Assembly (NCBI GenBank): GCA_030592015.1
Contig: JAUUZY010000003.1
Span: forward strand, 1-64,000
DNA from: Candidatus Peregrinibacteria bacterium
GTDB lineage: Bacteria; Patescibacteriota; Gracilibacteria; UBA1369; LOWO2-01-FULL-3
Reading direction: 5' to 3'
Length of the DNA stretch: 64,000 bases
The notes under the pieces are model-generated. The model was not told the origin of the DNA, ran no database searches, and worked only from the letters and a program-made list of their open reading frames with translations. Below, in pieces: positions 28,586 to 37,666 of the stretch. A program made the translations under genes and the position numbers. Position 1 is the stretch's first letter. Every line of letters starts with the position of its first letter.

Positions 28586-28662
28586 TGGCGGAACGGACGG
28601 GACTCGAACCCGCGACCTCCTGCGTGACAGGCAGGCGTTCTAACCAGCTGAACTACCGCTCC
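28586..28662 (-). tRNA. tRNA-Asp (anticodon GTC), CCA encoded
   Basis: Reverse complement GGAGCGGTAGTTCAGCTGGTTAGAACGCCTGCCTGTCACGCAGGAGGTCGCGGGTTCGAGTCCCGTCCGTTCCGCCA folds as a cloverleaf; anticodon loop CTGTCAC. Confidence 0.97.
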
Positions 28663-28774
28663 ACTTTTCGTCTTATTGCAGGGAGGAAGATAATACATTT
28701 CCCCCTTCAATACAAGTGATTTTCAAAAAAAACTATTTCCTCTACACTGTGGATATTAGTACTTAGGAAAATTT

Positions 28775-29902
28775 ATGAAAATTGGAATCGACTGCAGAAT
28801 ATACAGTTCAAAATTTACAGGGATCGGGCGCTACACACACGAACTCGTAGCTAACCTTATAAAAATAAATAAAGAAAAATCTACACCGGACGAGCTCATA
28901 CTTTTCTTCAACAACCCGGAATATCACCAATTTAATTGCCCAGAAAACGTAAAAAAAGTTCTCGTAAACGCGAAGCACTATTCCCTATCCGAACAATTCA
29001 GGTTTCTCCTAAAACTGCGAAAAGAAAAACTTGATATAGTGCATTTTCCCCATTTCAACGTCCCCATCCTCTATAGAAAAACATATGTAGTGACGATCCA
29101 CGACCTCACTCTTTCCATTTTTCCAGGTCACAAAATGACAAAATGGTACCACCGAATGGGATACAAGATAACAATCAAAAACTCGGTCAGAACAGCAAGA
29201 AAAGTAATAGCAGTTTCCGAAAACACAAAAGCCGACATCATCGAATTCCTAAAAATACCTGAAGAAAAAATAAAAGTAATCTATAACGGAGTAGGTCCGG
29301 AATTCTTATTTTTAGATGACAGATCTAAACTCCAAAAAACTCTCAAAAAATACAATATTACAAAAACATTCCTACTATACACAGGAGTATGGCGCAGTCA
29401 CAAAAACCTCCCTCGCCTAATAAAGGCATTCAACATTTTGAAAAACGAAAAACGACTCGACCTCCAACTCGTATTCACAGGAAAGTCAGACCCACACTAT
29501 CCAGAGGTAGAGAAAACAATCAAAAAGCTAAAGCTCGAAGACGATATAATCCGCCCGGGACTGGTCGATGAAGAAGAACTTGTCCACCTATATAACGCCG
29601 CAGCTATTTACGTATTCCCATCTCTATACGAAGGATTCGGACTCCCCCCATTAGAAGCAATGAAGTGTGGAACTCCGGTAGCAGCATCCGATTCGTCATG
29701 CATCCCGGAAATATGCGGAGAGAAAAATGCAGTATTTTTCGACCCATACAAACCGGAGGACATAGCCAACAAAATTGAATCACTTTACAAGGACACAGGA
29801 CTACAGGCAGAATTAATTGCCAACGGGATCGCACATAGTGCAAAATTTTCCTGGGAAAAAACATCCATGGAAACCTACAAAATAATCACAGAAACAAAAT
29901 AA
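28775..29902 (+). CDS. Glycosyltransferase family 4 (GT1/GT4)
   Basis: GIGRYTHELV, HNLPRLIKAF-like HKNLPRLIKAF, VFPSLYEGFGLPPLEAMKCGTPVAASDSSCIPEICG. Confidence 0.93.
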   Translation: MKIGIDCRIYSSKFTGIGRYTHELVANLIKINKEKSTPDELILFFNNPEYHQFNCPENVKKVLVNAKHYSLSEQFRFLLKLRKEKLDIVHFPHFNVPILYRKTYVVTIHDLTLSIFPGHKMTKWYHRMGYKITIKNSVRTARKVIAVSENTKADIIEFLKIPEEKIKVIYNGVGPEFLFLDDRSKLQKTLKKYNITKTFLLYTGVWRSHKNLPRLIKAFNILKNEKRLDLQLVFTGKSDPHYPEVEKTIKKLKLEDDIIRPGLVDEEELVHLYNAAAIYVFPSLYEGFGLPPLEAMKCGTPVAASDSSCIPEICGEKNAVFFDPYKPEDIANKIESLYKDTGLQAELIANGIAHSAKFSWEKTSMETYKIITETK

Positions 29903-29903
29903 A

Positions 29904-30209
29904 ATGTTCCAACCATTCCAAAAATACATACAAAGAGCAGCCAATCGATACGGCGTAGGAAAAGAACTTGCAGCAGCAGAAATCTGCCATCACTTCCGCG
30001 AACTCGTACCCCAAATTTTCAGCGAAAAAGAAACCCCCGAGCAATTCATACAGGTAGCGTACTTCAAAGATTCCAGACTAGTCGTTAACGTAGAAAGCCC
30101 TGCCTGGGGGCAAGAAGTGATCATGCGAAAAGAAAGAATCATAGAAGAAATGAACAAAAAAGCCGGCAAAAATGTAATCAAAGCCCTTCACACAAAACTC
30201 AAAAACTAA
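29904..30209 (+). CDS. DUF721 (DciA-like) protein
   Basis: RLVVNVESPAWGQEVIMRKERIIEEMNKKAGKNVIKALHTKL matches the DUF721/DciA pattern. Confidence 0.72.
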   Translation: MFQPFQKYIQRAANRYGVGKELAAAEICHHFRELVPQIFSEKETPEQFIQVAYFKDSRLVVNVESPAWGQEVIMRKERIIEEMNKKAGKNVIKALHTKLKN

Positions 30210-31492
30210 TGGACAATTTCCGTATTCGGCAGCCCCTCTTTCAATACATTCAAAGATTCTTCGGAAAGCTCAACCCCTTCCAGCTTCAGTACTCTCAAAT
30301 ACTCCAGATTAAATATCGCCAGGTCTACATAGTCCAACGGATTATATGATAGGTCCAGATACTCTACTCCCTTCAAATAATCGATAGAACTATCAAGCGT
30401 ATCAATCCTATTATAACTCAGGTCCACATATTTCAATCCAGCCAAGTCGTCCTCCCTATTTCCACCAATCTTTCCATAAAGGTCAATCAAGCCGTGAATT
30501 TCATTTTGACTCAAGTCCAGATATTCCAAATTAACAAGATCGTTGATATCCCACCTAGCTAGCCTATTATTCGACAGGTCTACATATTCCAGGCTCAACA
30601 TTTTCTGAATACACGGGTCAAAATAGTCACTATAAACAGTCTTCAGTTCTAGCTTTTTCAAGCCATCAATCTCACAGATATGCCCGGAAGCACTCGGATC
30701 AAGTCGCACCTTCTCGTTATAAACAACCTCAATCTGACTATCCCTCCTCGCCAGGTATTCCAGAAAATCCTCCTCCACCCTATTACTGCTATAGAAAAGC
30801 GGAGCAAGAAAAATATAGATCATCCCAATGATACTCAGTATATGAAGCGGAGAAAATTTCTTCGCATGCCATTCCTCATAAATATAGACAACTCTGAACG
30901 GCACATAGAAAAGAAAATACAGAGTCGTAAACACAATAGTTATGAAAATAATTGAGAACCACGACCAAGACAAATCAATTGCCGGGATAGCAAAGAGAGG
31001 TTCCATGAACATATACGCAATCAGCATAACGAAAACCAAAACCAGATCCGCAACAGTTTCAAAATAAAAATTCGGAGCCTTAAGGTTCTTTTTCTTTGGT
31101 TTCGCATTCAGATAAAGATACACAACTCCTTCTCTCATCATTAGAAAGATAATCATCGCGTCAAAGTAAGCATTTGCAAAACTTTCCAATCCAAAGGAAT
31201 TGAAAATTACCTGAAACAAAACCCCAAAAATCGCAATTCGAATACCAAAAAAGAAAACAGAATAAAAAACCTTTGGCACCTTCTTAGCTCTCAAGGACAA
31301 CCTATACTGCACAGCCCGCGCCTTATAATAAAGCGCCCACCACTCAATAACCAAGGCCAGCAAAATGGCTATAGCTAGGTAAATAGGTAATTCTTCAGTA
31401 TATTTTGTGAATAAGCCATTAAGCAAAAAATACCCACCGATAAATACCCAGTTAAAAAAACTCCCTCTCGCAAATTCTAGTAAATTTCTCAT
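30206..31492 (-). CDS. Multi-TM membrane protein with C-terminal leucine-rich repeats
   Basis: Six or more hydrophobic segments, then repeated LEYVDLSNNRL / LEYLDLSQNEI / LKYVDLSYNRI / VEYLDLSYNPL. Confidence 0.85.
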   Translation of the reverse strand: MRNLLEFARGSFFNWVFIGGYFLLNGLFTKYTEELPIYLAIAILLALVIEWWALYYKARAVQYRLSLRAKKVPKVFYSVFFFGIRIAIFGVLFQVIFNSFGLESFANAYFDAMIIFLMMREGVVYLYLNAKPKKKNLKAPNFYFETVADLVLVFVMLIAYMFMEPLFAIPAIDLSWSWFSIIFITIVFTTLYFLFYVPFRVVYIYEEWHAKKFSPLHILSIIGMIYIFLAPLFYSSNRVEEDFLEYLARRDSQIEVVYNEKVRLDPSASGHICEIDGLKKLELKTVYSDYFDPCIQKMLSLEYVDLSNNRLARWDINDLVNLEYLDLSQNEIHGLIDLYGKIGGNREDDLAGLKYVDLSYNRIDTLDSSIDYLKGVEYLDLSYNPLDYVDLAIFNLEYLRVLKLEGVELSEESLNVLKEGLPNTEIVH

Positions 31493-31586
31493 ATATATAT
31501 CTTTAGCAAAAAACTCCTTGACTTTAAAGCTTTTCTCTCTAGAATAAACCCCGCTTAGACGCAGATTTATCCGTTAAGAATTTACC

Positions 31587-32246
31587 TTGTTAAAGATAAG
31601 ATTATCCCGTAGAGGAAAGAAAAACCAACCAAGTTTCCGTATAGTGGTTCAGGAACATGCAGCCGCTGTAAAAGGAGGAAAAGTAGTAGAAAATCTAGGG
31701 TATTATCACCCGGCGACTACCCCAAAAAAGATTGAGGTAGATCTTGATCGTGCAAAATACTGGATCTCAGTAGGTGCAAAACCATCTGATTCAGTTGCAG
31801 TATTATTGAAAAAAGAAGGACTTGATGGAATGGAAAAATATATAGAACCAAGAGATAAGAAGAAAAAGAAGAAGAAAGAGGAGGAGGCTCCTAAGGCAGC
31901 ACCGGCAGCCGCTCCAGAAGCACCAGCTGCAGAGCCAGCAAAGGAAGAAGCCGCTCCAGAAACACCAGCCGCTGAAGAACCTGCAAAAGAAGAAGCAGCA
32001 TCAGAAACACCAGCCGCTGAAGAACCTGCAAAAGAAGAGGCAGCACCAGAAACACCAGCCGCTGAAGAACCTGCAAAGGAAGAGGCAGCTCCAGAAACTC
32101 CAACCGAGGAAGCACCAGCCGAAGAGCCAGCAAAGGAAGAAGAAGCTGCTCCAGAAGCGCCAGCTGCTGAAGAACCAGCCAAGGAGGAAGAGGCTCCTGC
32201 TAAAGAAGCAGCCGAGGAAACTGAAAAAGAAGAAGAATCTAAATAG
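31587..32246 (+). CDS. rpsP: 30S ribosomal protein S16 with long Ala/Glu/Pro-rich C-terminal extension (TTG start)
   Basis: MLKIRLSRRGKKNQPSFRIVVQEHAAAVKGGKVVENLGYYHP...; extension of PAAEEPAKEEAAxET repeats. Confidence 0.95.
   Translation: MLKIRLSRRGKKNQPSFRIVVQEHAAAVKGGKVVENLGYYHPATTPKKIEVDLDRAKYWISVGAKPSDSVAVLLKKEGLDGMEKYIEPRDKKKKKKKEEEAPKAAPAAAPEAPAAEPAKEEAAPETPAAEEPAKEEAASETPAAEEPAKEEAAPETPAAEEPAKEEAAPETPTEEAPAEEPAKEEEAAPEAPAAEEPAKEEEAPAKEAAEETEKEEESK
31928..32205 (+). repeat. In-frame 45-bp-period minisatellite in rpsP
   Basis: Imperfect tandem units encoding PAAEEPAKEEAA(S/P)ET. Confidence 0.85.
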
Positions 32247-32276
32247 AATCACTTCTAACTTTTAACCCTCAAGACT

Positions 32277-32546
32277 ATGACAGACGAAGGACATCCATAC
32301 GCAGATCAAGAATTTGTTGAATTTGTTGTAAAACAAATAGTAGAAAAACCAGAGGAGGTAGTTGTAGAGAGAGAAATTGACGAAATGGGAGTACTGTTAA
32401 CTCTCAAAGTAGACAAAGAAGATATGGGAAAAATTATCGGGAAAAGCGGACAAACTGCAAAGGCTCTTCGAATCCTGCTTAGAATAATCGGGTCAAAAAA
32501 CAACGCACGTGTCAATTTAAAGATAGTTGAACCTGAAGAAGAGTAG
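32277..32546 (+). CDS. khpA: KH-domain RNA-binding protein
   Basis: ADQEFVEFVVKQIVEKPEEVVV...DMGKIIGKSGQTAKALRILLRIIGSKNNARVNLKI; located directly after rpsP. Confidence 0.9.
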   Translation: MTDEGHPYADQEFVEFVVKQIVEKPEEVVVEREIDEMGVLLTLKVDKEDMGKIIGKSGQTAKALRILLRIIGSKNNARVNLKIVEPEEE

Positions 32547-32583
32547 GAGTAAACTGCAAAAGACCTTAATAATCCAAATACCT

Positions 32584-32955
32584 ATGGCAAATATTGCTAC
32601 AAGTGGCAATCCATCAATTGTTGAAGCCGCTCAGAATTACCAAATCATGGAAATTATCAACCGAGGACTAGCATATGCAATCATAGTTGCAGGGTTCCTT
32701 TCAGTAGTTTTCATTTTTGTTGGTGGAATCTCATTTATCCTATCCGGTGGACAGGAAGATAAGATTAAATCAGCAGTTGGAACAATTCGATATGCAATTA
32801 TTGGCTTGATTATCACGATTTTAGCTACAGTAATTATTGGTACCGTAGGAAAAGCAATGGGACTGGACATCATCAGATACATCAACTTCGGTGATATTAT
32901 AGACACCATTACAAGCATCACCTCTCAAGGTGACGGTGCTCGAAGCTTGAACTAG
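32584..32955 (+). CDS. VirB2/TrbC-like (type IV secretion pilin-like) membrane protein
   Basis: Two TM segments: GLAYAIIVAGFLSVVFIFVGGISFILSGGQEDKIKSAVGTIRYAIIGLIITILATVII. Confidence 0.72.
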   Translation: MANIATSGNPSIVEAAQNYQIMEIINRGLAYAIIVAGFLSVVFIFVGGISFILSGGQEDKIKSAVGTIRYAIIGLIITILATVIIGTVGKAMGLDIIRYINFGDIIDTITSITSQGDGARSLN

Positions 32956-32975
32956 GCTTTCAATACACAGATCCT

Positions 32976-33314
32976 ATGATTGACATCATAAAGAATTATC
33001 AAATAATGGAAGTCGTAAACCGAGGGCTTGCTTATGCGATTATTATCGCAGGCTTCCTTTCAGTTGTTTTCGTCTTGGTGGGTGGAATCTCATTCATAAT
33101 ATCCGGTGGAGAGGAGGAAAAGATTAAATCGGCAGTTGGAACAATTCGTTATGCAATCATCGGTTTGATTATCACAATTTTAGCGACAGTAATAATAGGA
33201 ACCGTAGGACAAGCGATGGGTCTGGACATAATACAGTACATCAACTTCGGAGATATTCTAGATACCATTACAAAAATCACCTCTACAGGTGATGGTGCTC
33301 GAAGCTTAAACTAG
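32976..33314 (+). CDS. VirB2/TrbC-like pilin-like protein, tandem paralog of 32584-32955
   Basis: Near-identical core and C-terminal GDGARSLN. Confidence 0.72.
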   Translation: MIDIIKNYQIMEVVNRGLAYAIIIAGFLSVVFVLVGGISFIISGGEEEKIKSAVGTIRYAIIGLIITILATVIIGTVGQAMGLDIIQYINFGDILDTITKITSTGDGARSLN

Positions 33315-33886
33315 GAAACGGGTTGGTCTGATTGTACACTTTCGATCCCCTGACGGATTATGTGCTTCCAGTCATATGGAAATTTATACGTTTCCGCGGC
33401 CCTTACAAGTGCTGCAAAGATACTCCAGCTATCATCATTTTCATAAATGAAAGCATTTCCGGACTCTTTGTTTGGGTTGTAGTCAGAAATTTCAGACCTA
33501 GCCATGCTTATAGGAATGATTCCATGTATTAGCATTTCCTCCACATCACTAAATGGAAAAACCAATGACATATCAGCTGCATCAAGAAGAGCTTTTCGAT
33601 TTTTTCTAGTATATTCAAGAATTTTTATATGACCTGAAGATAGTGCTTCCAGATTACTATCTGCCAAAATCACGACTTGCATGCTAAGGGCTTTAGTGCC
33701 TTCAAGTATCTCTCGAAGCTTATTCTCAGCCATTTCTGAAAGGTCGTGGTCAATAAATATACCGAGCATCGGCTTGTCTGAGAGAAGGGACAGAGTTTTT
33801 GAGAGCATCTTTTTGCTCTCTTTCTTATCCTTTAAAAATTTGTTACCTGCGTCGTCGGACATATTTATATTTGTTTTTGTTTCCAA
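33311..33886 (-). CDS. Stand-alone domain resembling C-terminal Rossmann half of glycogen/starch synthase (GT5)
   Basis: ADMSLVFPFSDVEEMLIHGIIPISMARSEISDYNPNKESGNAFIYENDDSWSIFAALVRAAETYKFPYDWKHIIRQGI parallels the GT5 C-terminal region; donor-site residues look degenerate. Confidence 0.45.
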   Translation of the reverse strand: METKTNINMSDDAGNKFLKDKKESKKMLSKTLSLLSDKPMLGIFIDHDLSEMAENKLREILEGTKALSMQVVILADSNLEALSSGHIKILEYTRKNRKALLDAADMSLVFPFSDVEEMLIHGIIPISMARSEISDYNPNKESGNAFIYENDDSWSIFAALVRAAETYKFPYDWKHIIRQGIESVQSDQPVS

Positions 33887-33972
33887 TCATTTTACCTTAT
33901 AATAGAGCAAAAGTCGAGTCCCTCTCTGTTGACGCTCGATGAATGTATTTTATCCCTTAATACTCAAATACA

Positions 33973-34893
33973 TTGGAAAACTTAATACTCATAGACGGAA
34001 ATTCAATTTTTCACAGGGCATACCATTCAATGCCTCCATTCAAGACACAGTCAGGTGAATTGGTTAATGCGACATATGGTTTTGCTTCAATGCTTTTAGA
34101 TCTTATGAATATAGAAAAACCGGACTATATTGCAGTTACATTTGATATGAAGGGAAAGACTTTTCGGCATGTAGAATATGCAGAGTATAAGGCTACAAGG
34201 AAAAAGGCACCGGACGACCTATATGCACAACTTCCACGAATTAAGGAAGTGGTGACGGCTTTCGAAATTCCAATTTACGAAATGGAGGGCTATGAGGCGG
34301 ATGACCTTTTGGGAACATTGGCAACTCAGGCAGAAGAAAAGGACAAAATTATGACATATATAGTTACAAGTGATAGAGACGCACTGCAGTTGGTTAGTGA
34401 AAAGACAAATGTAATAGCTCCTGTAAGGGGCTTAAAGGAAACAATAGTCTTTGATACGTCAAAAGTCTTGGAAAAATACGGGCTCCACCCAAATCAAATA
34501 ATAGACATGAAGGGCTTGCAGGGTGATAGTTCGGACAATATAAAGGGAGTAGCGGGAGTTGGTGAAAAAACGGCGCGCACCCTGTTGCAAAAGTACGGAA
34601 CTCTAGAGAAGATATACGACAATTTGGATGAAATAACCGGAAGTCTTCATAATAAGTTGAAAAATGACAAGGAAAGCGCATTCTTTAGCAAAAAACTGGC
34701 AACAATTGTTCTCGATGTACCAAAAGAGTTGGACCTAAATGGATGCAAGGTTCATGAATACGACAGAACAATAGTGGAAAATTTATTTTTGGAATTAGAG
34801 TTCAAAACACTATTAAAGAAATTCAAAAATTTCGATAATCACTATTCTCAAAAAAGAATAGAAAAAAATCCACTCCAATCCAGTCTTTTCTAA
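33973..34893 (+). CDS. 5'-3' exonuclease (Pol I N-terminal/FEN-like), stand-alone (TTG start)
   Basis: LILIDGNSIFHRAYHSMPP, GYEADDLLGTLA, TSDRDALQLV, GLQGDSSDNIKGVAGVGEKTARTLLQKYGTLE. Confidence 0.92.
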   Translation: MENLILIDGNSIFHRAYHSMPPFKTQSGELVNATYGFASMLLDLMNIEKPDYIAVTFDMKGKTFRHVEYAEYKATRKKAPDDLYAQLPRIKEVVTAFEIPIYEMEGYEADDLLGTLATQAEEKDKIMTYIVTSDRDALQLVSEKTNVIAPVRGLKETIVFDTSKVLEKYGLHPNQIIDMKGLQGDSSDNIKGVAGVGEKTARTLLQKYGTLEKIYDNLDEITGSLHNKLKNDKESAFFSKKLATIVLDVPKELDLNGCKVHEYDRTIVENLFLELEFKTLLKKFKNFDNHYSQKRIEKNPLQSSLF

Positions 34894-35068
34894 AAAATTC
34901 CAGTCACTTGGCAAAATCAATCCTAAATACCGAATAAAAAATTTATACAACACCTCGAAAAAAGCCCTGTGCTGCTAAAAAACCCTGCAAAAAAAGATTT
35001 GTGTGATTAAATGTTTTCTTGTAGTATCCTCAGGTAAGCATAAGGCTTAAATCTTAAAAAAAGTACAT

Positions 35069-36310
35069 ATGGCTAGACCAGTAATCGTTGCAAGTCTTGA
35101 TATCGGAAGTTCAAAAATACGAACAGTAGTTGGAATTCAAGAGGAAGGAATTCCCGTACCAAATATTATTGGTGTTGGAATCGCTCCCTCTACTGGACTT
35201 CGTAAAGGAGCTGTAATTGATGTAGAAGAAACTATAAATAGTATTTCATCTTCACTTGAAGATGCAGAAAGAATGGCAGGAGAACCAATAAATCACGTTT
35301 TCTTGGGTATTGGCGGAAACAATATTGAATCAATCAATAGTAAAGGTGTTATCGCAGTTGCAAAAGGTGAAAACGAAATCTCTGAAGAAGATGTGGATCG
35401 TGTTTTGGAGGCTGCACAAGCTGTTACTATTCCAAGTAACCGCAGAATGCTAAGGATTATTCCAAAGACATTTACAGTAGATGAACAAAAAGGAATCAAA
35501 TATCCTGTGGGAATGACCGGAATTCGTCTAGAGGTGGAAACACACATCGTCACCGGATTTGAGCCTGTAATAAAAAACTTGGAAAAATGTGTGCTTCAGT
35601 CAGGAGTAGACATAGATGATATGATACCTACTTGCCTTGCTCCAGCGGAAGCAGTGCTTTCAAAGAGGCAGAAAGAGTTGGGTGTAGTGGTAGTGGATAT
35701 TGGATGTGGAGGAACTTCAGTTTGCGTATTTGAAGACGGAGCAACAATTCACACCGCAGTAATTCCTATAGGTGCTGAAAATGTAACAAATGACGTTGCT
35801 ATTGGTATAAGAACATCAATCGACACAGCAGAAAAGGTGAAAATAGAGTATGGAAGTACAATACCGGAAGACGTAAATGATCGTGAAACGATAGACCTTT
35901 CTCTACTAAGTAAAATTGACACGCATCAAGTATCAAAGAAACATGTTGTCGCAATAATTCAAGCTCGTTATCACGAGATTTTTGTTTTGGTAAAAGACGA
36001 ACTTGCAAAGATTCACAGGGACGGAATGCTTCCTGCTGGAATAGTGCTTACAGGTGCTGGGGCAAAGCTACCTGGGGTAATCGATCTTGCTAGAGAGACT
36101 TTAAATTTACCTGCACAAATAGGTTTCCCTCAAAATTACGACGGAGTTGTAGACAAGATGGAAGATCCTGCTTATGCAACAGCAATAGGGCTACTTATTT
36201 GGGGAACAAGGTTTGAATATCGCCACCACGGTGGGATTGGGCTAAAGGGGTTCAACATGAAAAAGAGCATGGGCAGCGTAAAAAATTGGTTTAAAAAGCT
36301 GATTCCTTAA
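35069..36310 (+). CDS. ftsA: Cell division protein FtsA
   Basis: [59 protein letters not shown]; upstream of ftsZ. Confidence 0.95.
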   Translation: MARPVIVASLDIGSSKIRTVVGIQEEGIPVPNIIGVGIAPSTGLRKGAVIDVEETINSISSSLEDAERMAGEPINHVFLGIGGNNIESINSKGVIAVAKGENEISEEDVDRVLEAAQAVTIPSNRRMLRIIPKTFTVDEQKGIKYPVGMTGIRLEVETHIVTGFEPVIKNLEKCVLQSGVDIDDMIPTCLAPAEAVLSKRQKELGVVVVDIGCGGTSVCVFEDGATIHTAVIPIGAENVTNDVAIGIRTSIDTAEKVKIEYGSTIPEDVNDRETIDLSLLSKIDTHQVSKKHVVAIIQARYHEIFVLVKDELAKIHRDGMLPAGIVLTGAGAKLPGVIDLARETLNLPAQIGFPQNYDGVVDKMEDPAYATAIGLLIWGTRFEYRHHGGIGLKGFNMKKSMGSVKNWFKKLIP

Positions 36311-36363
36311 TGGAGTTGCTCGAATTATCTTTTATCTTGACACTATGTCAAGTGACCGTAATA

Positions 36364-37584
36364 ATGGCAACCCATATAAAAATTAATAATTATCTGACCA
36401 ACAGTGTCATGCATATAGATAACCAAGACCTTAAAAATTTATTCTCATCTAAAAGAGAATTAAAAAGAACTCCAGTTACTCAAAAAGCAAAGACGATGGA
36501 AATCACTCCGGAGATTACTCCAGTGGCAAACATCAAAGTTCTGGGTGTTGGTGGAGGTGGAGGAAATGCTGTTAACCGCATGATCAAGGCGGGTCTTAAA
36601 GGTATAGAGTTTATAACTGTGAACACTGATGCACAGGCCCTTTACCACTCAGAGGCGCCTACAAAGATCAATATCGGAAAAGCGACTACCCGAGGATTGG
36701 GAGCTGGAAGTAATCCGGATATTGGTAAACAGGCAGCTGAAGAAAGTATTGAAGAAATTAAAGAAGCTATTGAAGGAAGTGACATGGTTTTTGTTACTTG
36801 CGGACTTGGAGGAGGAACAGGAACAGGTGGTGCACCTGTCATTGCTAATGCAGCAAGAGAAATGGGAATCCTTACAGTTGGTGTGGTAACCAAGCCTTTT
36901 GCATTTGAAGGACAGAGAAGAAAGACTCAGGCCGACGAAGGACTTGAAAGTCTTAGAAATAAAGTAGACACACTTATTACTATTCCAAACGACAAAATAT
37001 TGTCACTGATTGATAAGAAGACACCTCTAAATGATGCATTCGCAGTAGTGGATGATGTTCTAAGACAAGGTGTACAAGGAATAGCCGATCTTATTACAGT
37101 TCATGGAATGATAAATGTGGATTTCGCGGACGTAAAAGCTGTTATGGAAAATGCAGGATCTGCTCTCATGGGTATCGGTTACGGTACAGGTGAAAACAGA
37201 GCAAGCGACGCTGCGAAAGCTGCTATTGAAAGTCCACTACTTGAAATGTCAATTGATGGAGCGAAGGGTGTTCTATTCAATATTACAGGTGGAAACGATC
37301 TAAGCATGTACGAAGTTGATGAGGCGGCAAGAGTTATTACAGAAGCAGCTGATCCGGAAGCAAATATTATATTCGGTGCAGTAATCAATGATTCATACAC
37401 TGGAGAAATCAAGATTACAGTAGTTGCAACAGGATTCGACTATAAGCAAAATGAAGGAACACTTCTTAGGCCAAGATCAGTATTCGGAACTCCTACAAAG
37501 ACAGAGTCAACTGATACAATGCCGATAAAACACTCAGAAAACGAATTGGATATACCGGCCTTCATAAGGCAAAAAATGAACTAA
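36364..37584 (+). CDS. ftsZ: Cell division protein FtsZ (ORF extends to 36310)
   Basis: [34 protein letters not shown]-terminal [11 protein letters not shown]; start at 36364 or a later Met. Confidence 0.95.
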   Translation: MATHIKINNYLTNSVMHIDNQDLKNLFSSKRELKRTPVTQKAKTMEITPEITPVANIKVLGVGGGGGNAVNRMIKAGLKGIEFITVNTDAQALYHSEAPTKINIGKATTRGLGAGSNPDIGKQAAEESIEEIKEAIEGSDMVFVTCGLGGGTGTGGAPVIANAAREMGILTVGVVTKPFAFEGQRRKTQADEGLESLRNKVDTLITIPNDKILSLIDKKTPLNDAFAVVDDVLRQGVQGIADLITVHGMINVDFADVKAVMENAGSALMGIGYGTGENRASDAAKAAIESPLLEMSIDGAKGVLFNITGGNDLSMYEVDEAARVITEAADPEANIIFGAVINDSYTGEIKITVVATGFDYKQNEGTLLRPRSVFGTPTKTESTDTMPIKHSENELDIPAFIRQKMN

Positions 37585-37605
37585 TAGTGCTACTCAAAGT
37601 TTAAG

Positions 37606-37640
37606 GCCACCCGATCACAACAAAGGTGGCTTTTCTTTTG
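37606..37640 (+). terminator. Intrinsic terminator after ftsZ
   Basis: GCCACC-N12/13-GGTGGC followed by TTTTCTTTTG. Confidence 0.8.
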
Positions 37641-37666
37641 TAAATTGATTCTGTAAAATTCTTCTT

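Noticed and set aside
28374-28643. ORFs overlapping tRNA-Asp (e.g. 28374-28643, 28489-28719)
   Set aside because: Translations such as GTDGTRTRDLLRDRQAF and AERTGLEPATSCVTGRRSNQLNYRST are classic artefacts of translating antisense tRNA; not treated as coding.
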